Below, in pieces: positions 11,131 to 15,234 of a stretch of DNA of 15,234 nucleotides (its first letter is position 1; every line of letters begins with the position of its first letter). Source of the stretch: JAWLGW01 sp964569055 (GTDB lineage: Bacteria > Planctomycetota > J058); the NCBI GenBank assembly GCA_964569055.1, contig CAZMSZ010000166.1:1-15234 (forward strand), in the 5' to 3' direction. The notes beneath the pieces were generated by a model, which made no database searches, was not told the origin of the DNA, and saw only the letters and a program-made list of their open reading frames with translations. The position numbers and the translations under genes are program-made.

Positions 11131-11146
11131 GTCGCTCCTCCTCTTC

Positions 11147-13822
11147 TCAGTGGGCGTCGCCCCAGGTCGGGCCCACGCCCACGTCGACCGCCAGCGGGAT
11201 CGAGAGCGGGGTCGCCCGCTCCATGACCTCGCGGGCGGCGCGCACGATCGCGTCGACCTCGTCCTCGGGCGCCTCGAGCACCAGCTCGTCGTGCACCTGC
11301 AGCACCAGCCGCGCCCGCCGCCCCTCCTCGCGCAAGCGGCCGTCGAGCTGCAGCATGGCGAGCTTGCAGATGTCGGCCGCCGAGCCCTGGAGCGGGGTGT
11401 TGGCGGCGATCCGCATCCCGGCCTGCTTGATCATGACGTTGTTGCTGGCGAGCTCGGGGATGTAGCGGCGCCGGCCCAGGAGCGTGGTCACGTAGCCCCG
11501 CTCGAGCGCCTCCTCGATCGTGCGGTCGAGCCAGGCGCGCACCGGCTGGTAGGTGGCGAAGAAGCCGTCGATGTAGCGCTGGGCCTCCTTGCGCGGCACG
11601 TCGAGGATCTGGGCCAGCGCGGTGGCCCCCTGGCCGTAGATCGTGGCGAAGTTGATCGTCTTGCCGACCCGGCGCTGCTCGGTCGTGACCGCCTCGAGCG
11701 GCACGTCGAACAGCCGCGACGCCGTGGCGCGGTGCACGTCGCGCCCCTCGCGGAAGGCCTCGATCAGGAGCGGGTCCTGGGCCACGTGCGCCATCAGGCG
11801 CAGCTCGATCTGGCTCCAGTCGGCGGAGACCAGCCGCCAGCCCGGGGGCGCCACGAACGCCCGCCGGATCTGCTGGCCGCGCTCGCCGCGCACGGGGGTG
11901 CGCTGGAGGTCGGGGTCGGTCGTGATCAGCCGACCGGTGGCGCCGACCGTCTGCTGGATCGTGGTGTGGATCCGGTGCGTGGTCGGGTCCGCCTCGCGCT
12001 GCAGCACGTCGGTGTAGGTGTTGATCAGCTTGGCGACCTTGCGCTGCTCGAGCAGCAGCCGGCAGATCTCGTGGTCCTTCGCCAGCCGCTCCAGGACCTC
12101 GACCGCGGTCGAGTAGCCGGTCTTGGTCTTCTTGAGCACCGGGAGCTTCAGCTCCTCGAACAGGACCTGGCTGAGCTGCTTGGTCGAGCCGACGTTGAAC
12201 GGGCGGCCGGCGAGCGCGTGGATCCGCCCCTCGAGGTCGGCCAGCTCGGCGCGCAGCTCCTCGCCCAGGCGGGCGAGCTCGGCCGGGTCGACCAGGATCC
12301 CGGCCTCCTCCATGGCCCCGAGCACCCACGACAGAGGCAGCTCGACCTCGTGAAGCACGCTGGTGAGCCCCGCCTCCTCGAGCCGCTCGCGCAGGATCGG
12401 GTGCAGCTCGATCACCGCGTCCACCAGCTGGCAGGCGTGGGCGGTCTGGGTCTCGAGCGACAGCGCGCCGAAGCTGGCCGCCTCCTTGCCGGGGCCGACC
12501 ACGGCCTTGCGCTGGCGCACCGCGCGGTGGAGGTACTCCTTGGCGACCTGCCCCAGCCGGTGCGGGATCAGCTTGGTCGGCTCGACCAGGAACGAGGCGA
12601 GCCGGGTGTCGAACGTCACGCCGGCCAGGGTCAGGCCCTGCCCGCGCAGGCCGCCCCACAGCGCCTTGGCGTCGTGCGCCACCTTGGGGAGCGCGGGGTC
12701 CTCGAGCGCGGCGCGCAGCGCGCCCCAGCGGGGGTCGCTCAGGGGGGCCGCGCCCTCGCCGTGGAGGCGCACCCACAGCGCCGCGCCCGGGCGGGCCGCC
12801 AGGGCGAGCCCGATCAGGCGGCGGCGGCTGCGCTCCTCGCGGTCGAACATGGGGTGGACCGCGAGCGTCCCCGCGCGCGCCTCGGCGAGCAGCTCGCTCA
12901 GCCCCTCCGCGTCGCCGCACGCCGCGTAGCTGCGCCCCTCGCCCGCCGCCTCGCCGGTGGCCGCCTCGACCTCCTCCTCGGAGAGGAGCGAGTAGAACTC
13001 GAGCTCGCGGTAGAGCGCGTTCTGCGCGGCGCGGTCGACCTCGGGCAGCGCCAGGTCGGAGAGCCCGACCTCGAGCGCCACGTGCTGGTCGATCCGGGCC
13101 AGCTCCTGCGAGAGGAGCGCCTGCTCGCGGTGCTCCTCGAGCGCCTTGCGCGCCCGCCCCTTGAGCTCGCCCACGTGCTCGAGCACGCCCGCCAGCGACC
13201 CGTAGCTCTCCAGCAGCTGCGCGGCCCCCTTGGCGCCGATCCCGGGGACCCCGGGGATGTTGTCGATCTTGTCGCCCACCAGCGCCAGGAAGTCGACGAA
13301 CCGCTCGGGCGGGACCCCCCACTTCTTGCGCACCAGCTCGGCGTCGTAGGTCACGTCGCGGAACGAGTCGAGCATGCGCACCCGCGGCCCGACGAGCTGG
13401 GCGAAGTCCTTGTCGGTCGACACGATCACGACCTCGCAGCCCGCCTCGACGGCCTGGCGCGCGAGCGTGCCGATCACGTCGTCGGCCTCGACCCCGCCCA
13501 CGCGCAGGATCGGGTAGCCCTGCGCGGCGACCACCGCGTCGATCCAGGGGAGCTGCTCGACGAGGTCGTCGCCCATGCTGACCCGCTCGGCCTTGTACTC
13601 GGGGTAGCGCTCGGCGCGCTGCGTCTTGCCGGGCGCGTCGAACACCACCGCGCCGTAGCGGGGCGAGCGCCCGGCCAGCAGCTTGCGGAACGTGGTCGCG
13701 AAGCCCAGGACGGCGTTGGTGTGCAGCCCGCGGCTGGTGGCGAGGTTGGCCGGGAGCGCGTAGTAGGCGCGGAAGGTGATGTTGCTGCCGTCGACCAGGA
13801 CCACGCGGTCGGGTTGCGCCAT
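11147..13822 (-). CDS. polA: DNA polymerase I
   Basis: An 891-aa family A polymerase that fills gaps and removes RNA primers in replication and repair. Residues 1-290 are the 5' nuclease: VVLVDGSN at 7-14, VEADDVIG at 111-118, STDKDF at 135-140 and LVGDKIDNIPGVPGIG at 181-196. Residues about 300-480 hold the position of the 3'-5' exonuclease, but its metal ligands are missing: DxE is replaced in AVHPMFD, and the second motif reads VAHDAKAL as in proofreading-negative Bacillus enzymes. Residues about 500-891 are the polymerase, with motif A VSADWSQIELR (D668, Trp669 instead of the usual Tyr), motif B R717-K721-F725-Y729 and motif C HDE at 844-846. The start is ATG 13822, with cggaggagg-type SD (13838-13831) 8 nt upstream; the open frame runs further upstream but that part is not polA. 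A thioesterase gene follows. Confidence 0.97.
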   Translation of the reverse strand: MAQPDRVVLVDGSNITFRAYYALPANLATSRGLHTNAVLGFATTFRKLLAGRSPRYGAVVFDAPGKTQRAERYPEYKAERVSMGDDLVEQLPWIDAVVAAQGYPILRVGGVEADDVIGTLARQAVEAGCEVVIVSTDKDFAQLVGPRVRMLDSFRDVTYDAELVRKKWGVPPERFVDFLALVGDKIDNIPGVPGIGAKGAAQLLESYGSLAGVLEHVGELKGRARKALEEHREQALLSQELARIDQHVALEVGLSDLALPEVDRAAQNALYRELEFYSLLSEEEVEAATGEAAGEGRSYAACGDAEGLSELLAEARAGTLAVHPMFDREERSRRRLIGLALAARPGAALWVRLHGEGAAPLSDPRWGALRAALEDPALPKVAHDAKALWGGLRGQGLTLAGVTFDTRLASFLVEPTKLIPHRLGQVAKEYLHRAVRQRKAVVGPGKEAASFGALSLETQTAHACQLVDAVIELHPILRERLEEAGLTSVLHEVELPLSWVLGAMEEAGILVDPAELARLGEELRAELADLEGRIHALAGRPFNVGSTKQLSQVLFEELKLPVLKKTKTGYSTAVEVLERLAKDHEICRLLLEQRKVAKLINTYTDVLQREADPTTHRIHTTIQQTVGATGRLITTDPDLQRTPVRGERGQQIRRAFVAPPGWRLVSADWSQIELRLMAHVAQDPLLIEAFREGRDVHRATASRLFDVPLEAVTTEQRRVGKTINFATIYGQGATALAQILDVPRKEAQRYIDGFFATYQPVRAWLDRTIEEALERGYVTTLLGRRRYIPELASNNVMIKQAGMRIAANTPLQGSAADICKLAMLQLDGRLREEGRRARLVLQVHDELVLEAPEDEVDAIVRAAREVMERATPLSIPLAVDVGVGPTWGDAH

Positions 13823-13830
13823 GGGCGGGG

Positions 13831-13838
13831 CCTCCTCC
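13831..13838 (-). promoter_or_regulatory. Strong Shine-Dalgarno of polA
   Basis: Minus-strand ggaggagg lies 8 nt before ATG 13822 and decides the start. The open frame continues about 1.2 kb further upstream only because stop codons are rare at this GC content. Confidence 0.85.
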
Positions 13839-13909
13839 GAGGGGTAAAAGGAGACCACGGCCGAGGCGCGACGTGGGGCACGAGCGCGCGCGGCCGGGAG
13901 GGCGACCGG

Positions 13910-14671
13910 GTGAGCGACGCGCGGCTGCGGGGCCTCGAGCGGCGCTGGCGCGAGACGAACGCGCCGCTCGACGGAGCGCGCTACCTCCTCGAGGCGATCC
14001 GCGCCGGGCGCCTCGCCCGCGCGCGCGTGGAGCTCGCCGCCTGGCTGGGGCATCCCGCCGCCCGCCTGGTGCCCGGGCCTCGCACCCGCGAGACCCGCGA
14101 GCTGCTGCAGGCCGCCCATGAGCGCGGCTGCTTCGCAGTGAGTCAGGCGCCGGTCGAGGGGCGCGCCGAGCTGATCGAGCTGGCGGTGCGCGAGTACCTC
14201 GGGCTCGACGCCGACGACTGGATGGCCCGGCATCGCATGGCGCCCGGGGGCAACCTCGAGGGGCTCGAGCTCCTGGTGGAGTGGCCCGGCGTCCCGCCCC
14301 TCTCCCTGTGCCCGGTGTGCCGCGGCGAGCCCGGCCTCGAGCGCTGGGTCGGCGCGCTCGCCCGCTGGGGCGAGGGCGCGGCCCGCCGCGCCGCGCTCGC
14401 CCTCGGGCCGTTCACCCGCTCCCTCGAGCCCGGCCACGGCCGGCCCGGCGTCCTCCCCGACTCCGCGCAGCTCGAGCGCGACCTCGAGGCGCTGCGCGCC
14501 TGGGTGGCCTGCCCCTGCGCCGAGCACGACCGCCCCCTGGTGGGCGCCGCCTGGCTGCTCGACGCCGCGTGCGGGCGTCTGGCGCGGCGGATCTTGCTGC
14601 GGCGCGGCGGGGAGGGCGCCATGCGCGAGGCGATCCGCGCCGCGGTCCTGCCCTGGGCGCTCCAGGGCTGA
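13910..14671 (+). CDS. Unrecognised 253-aa protein
   Basis: The product begins VSDARLRGLERRWRETNAPLDGARYLLEAIRAGRLARARVELAAWLGHPAA. This N-terminal helical pattern (LERRW.ET...D.A.YLLE..R.G.L...R..LAA..GH.AA) recurs, as I recall, at the start of several uncharacterised myxobacterial proteins. Residues about 125-253 are less familiar. CPVC near residue 133 and ACPC near residue 202 might bind a metal, but the spacing is not a standard zinc ribbon. No signal peptide or membrane segment is seen. The GTG at 13910 is chosen because gggagg lies about 8 nt upstream and the conserved-looking helix starts there; the open frame continues far upstream, antisense to polA. It is divergent from polA across 87 bp, so both promoters must lie there. 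Confidence 0.65.
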   Translation: MSDARLRGLERRWRETNAPLDGARYLLEAIRAGRLARARVELAAWLGHPAARLVPGPRTRETRELLQAAHERGCFAVSQAPVEGRAELIELAVREYLGLDADDWMARHRMAPGGNLEGLELLVEWPGVPPLSLCPVCRGEPGLERWVGALARWGEGAARRAALALGPFTRSLEPGHGRPGVLPDSAQLERDLEALRAWVACPCAEHDRPLVGAAWLLDAACGRLARRILLRRGGEGAMREAIRAAVLPWALQG

Positions 14672-14680
14672 GGCGTCGGT

Positions 14681-14686
14681 TACCCT
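14681..14686 (+). promoter_or_regulatory. -10-like hexamer TACCCT placed for a leaderless transcript
   Basis: TACCCT ends 6 nt before the ATG at 14693, the same spacing as TATACT ahead of the GTG at 7641. No SD sequence is present in the 21 nt between the upstream stop and this start. No good -35 is visible. Confidence 0.4.
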
Positions 14687-14692
14687 CTGTCC

Positions 14693-15184
14693 ATGAGCGA
14701 CCCGCGTCCCGAGCGCGAGCAGCGGATCTGGGTGGTGGCGGCGAGCCTGGCGATCGTGCTGGTGCTGGGCGGGATCCTGAACCTCGCCCGGGTGGCCCTG
14801 TTCTCGTCGGCCGTCACCCTGCCCGCCCACCTCGCGCCCTGGGCCACCCGCGCCGCCAACGTCGAGCAGCTGATCCGGGAGGAGGCGAGCATCCGCATGC
14901 TCGAGGACCCCGAGTTCCAGGACATGCGCTGGGCCGGGGAGTCGGACAAGGCCGAGGCCCTGTTCCTCGAGCGCTACTCGGCCGAGGTGCGGGGCGAGGT
15001 CGAGCTGATCCAGCGGATCGTGAGCCTCAGCGCCCGCCTCGCCAGCGAGGGCGCGGCGCCCTCGGAGGCGCGTCAGCGCGAGGTCCTGAGCGTCCACCTC
15101 GCCGCGGCGCGGCGTGGAACGCTCCTCCCCGACGAGGCGCTCGAGGATCAGCTCGCCGGGATCGCGCCGATCTCGTCGGGCTAG
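14693..15184 (+). CDS. Hypothetical single-pass membrane protein
   Basis: A 163-aa protein with a charged N-terminus (MSDPRPEREQR), one hydrophobic helix at about residues 12-37 (IWVVAASLAIVLVLGGILNL and beyond), then a mostly helical, charged domain (ANVEQLIREEASIRMLEDPEFQDMRW, AEVRGEVELIQRIVSLSARLASEG). There is no signal cleavage site, so it is probably anchored in the inner membrane with the helical part outside the cytoplasm, although the topology is not certain. I do not recognise the family. It follows the previous gene by 21 nt but lacks an SD; a TACCCT hexamer 6 nt before the ATG suggests its own leaderless transcript. Confidence 0.7.
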   Translation: MSDPRPEREQRIWVVAASLAIVLVLGGILNLARVALFSSAVTLPAHLAPWATRAANVEQLIREEASIRMLEDPEFQDMRWAGESDKAEALFLERYSAEVRGEVELIQRIVSLSARLASEGAAPSEARQREVLSVHLAAARRGTLLPDEALEDQLAGIAPISSG

Positions 15185-15234
15185 TGCCGCGCGGGCGAAG
15201 TCCCGTGGAGTAGACGCGCGTACGCCGACGTGCC

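Noticed and set aside
9464..13909. Upstream part of a 1735-aa plus-strand frame ending at 14671
   Set aside because: It is antisense to the DUF7873-like gene, the thioesterase and polA with no recognisable domain; only the part from GTG 13910 looks like a protein.
13823..15097. N-terminal extension of polA to 15097
   Set aside because: PolA homology begins at MAQPDRVVLVDGSN with a strong SD at 13838-13831; the upstream frame is antisense to two better genes.

Overview
This is a GC-rich stretch with many GTG starts, SD-led genes beside apparently leaderless ones, two lipobox lipoproteins, an LpxL-type acyltransferase and short dispersed intergenic repeats. It looks like a free-living Gram-negative bacterium of the Myxococcota (delta-proteobacterial) type. 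That placement rests on overall gene style, not on a marker gene. Nothing looks like a prophage, a CRISPR array or an insertion sequence.

Layout. 1-283: no gene, small hairpins and one copy of a dispersed repeat. 284-1176 (+): a degenerate Hsp70/actin-fold protein followed by a 51-aa gene. 1245-1778 (+): a GNAT acetyltransferase. 1779-2034: a hexamer-repeat inverted element between converging genes. 2035-3211 (-): an LpxL/HtrB-type acyltransferase and, upstream of it, tRNA-Glu(CTC) with its own promoter and terminator-like hairpin. 3290-4948 (+): a YbjN-like protein and a DAO-family FAD oxidoreductase, closely coupled. 4945-7422 (-): a large modular lipoprotein whose stop codon shares a CTAG with the oxidoreductase stop. 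7641-8183 (+): a coiled-coil protein, apparently leaderless. 8184-8850: no protein gene, but tRNA-like pieces on the minus strand. 8851-9588 (-): a DUF7873-like protein. 9708-10286 (+): an M23 peptidase-like lipoprotein. 10271-13822 (-): DNA polymerase I, then a 14-codon leader ORF, then an acyl-CoA thioesterase fused to a PAS-like domain. 13910-15184 (+): two proteins I do not recognise.

The most unusual part is 8383-8713. On the minus strand two tRNA-like units each have the 3' half (T-arm, acceptor 3' strand, discriminator) BEFORE the 5' half (acceptor 5' strand, D-arm, 5' anticodon stem). In each unit the acceptor strands match over 7 of 7 positions across the permuted junction. Identity signals also agree: the first has a Leu D-arm and A73, the second has U1-A72, G73 and a Gln-type D-arm and anticodon. 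They look like tandem circularly permuted tRNA genes, which I do not know as an established class in bacteria. Important parts are unresolved: the Leu-like unit lacks a recognisable anticodon loop, both have extra sequence next to the variable region, and I see no catalytic intron core.

Most of the remaining genes are housekeeping or generic envelope functions. Points of interest are the near-loss of Hsp70 nucleotide-binding motifs, the thioesterase-PAS fusion, the inactive-looking proofreading domain of PolA, and start codons placed directly after -10-like hexamers.
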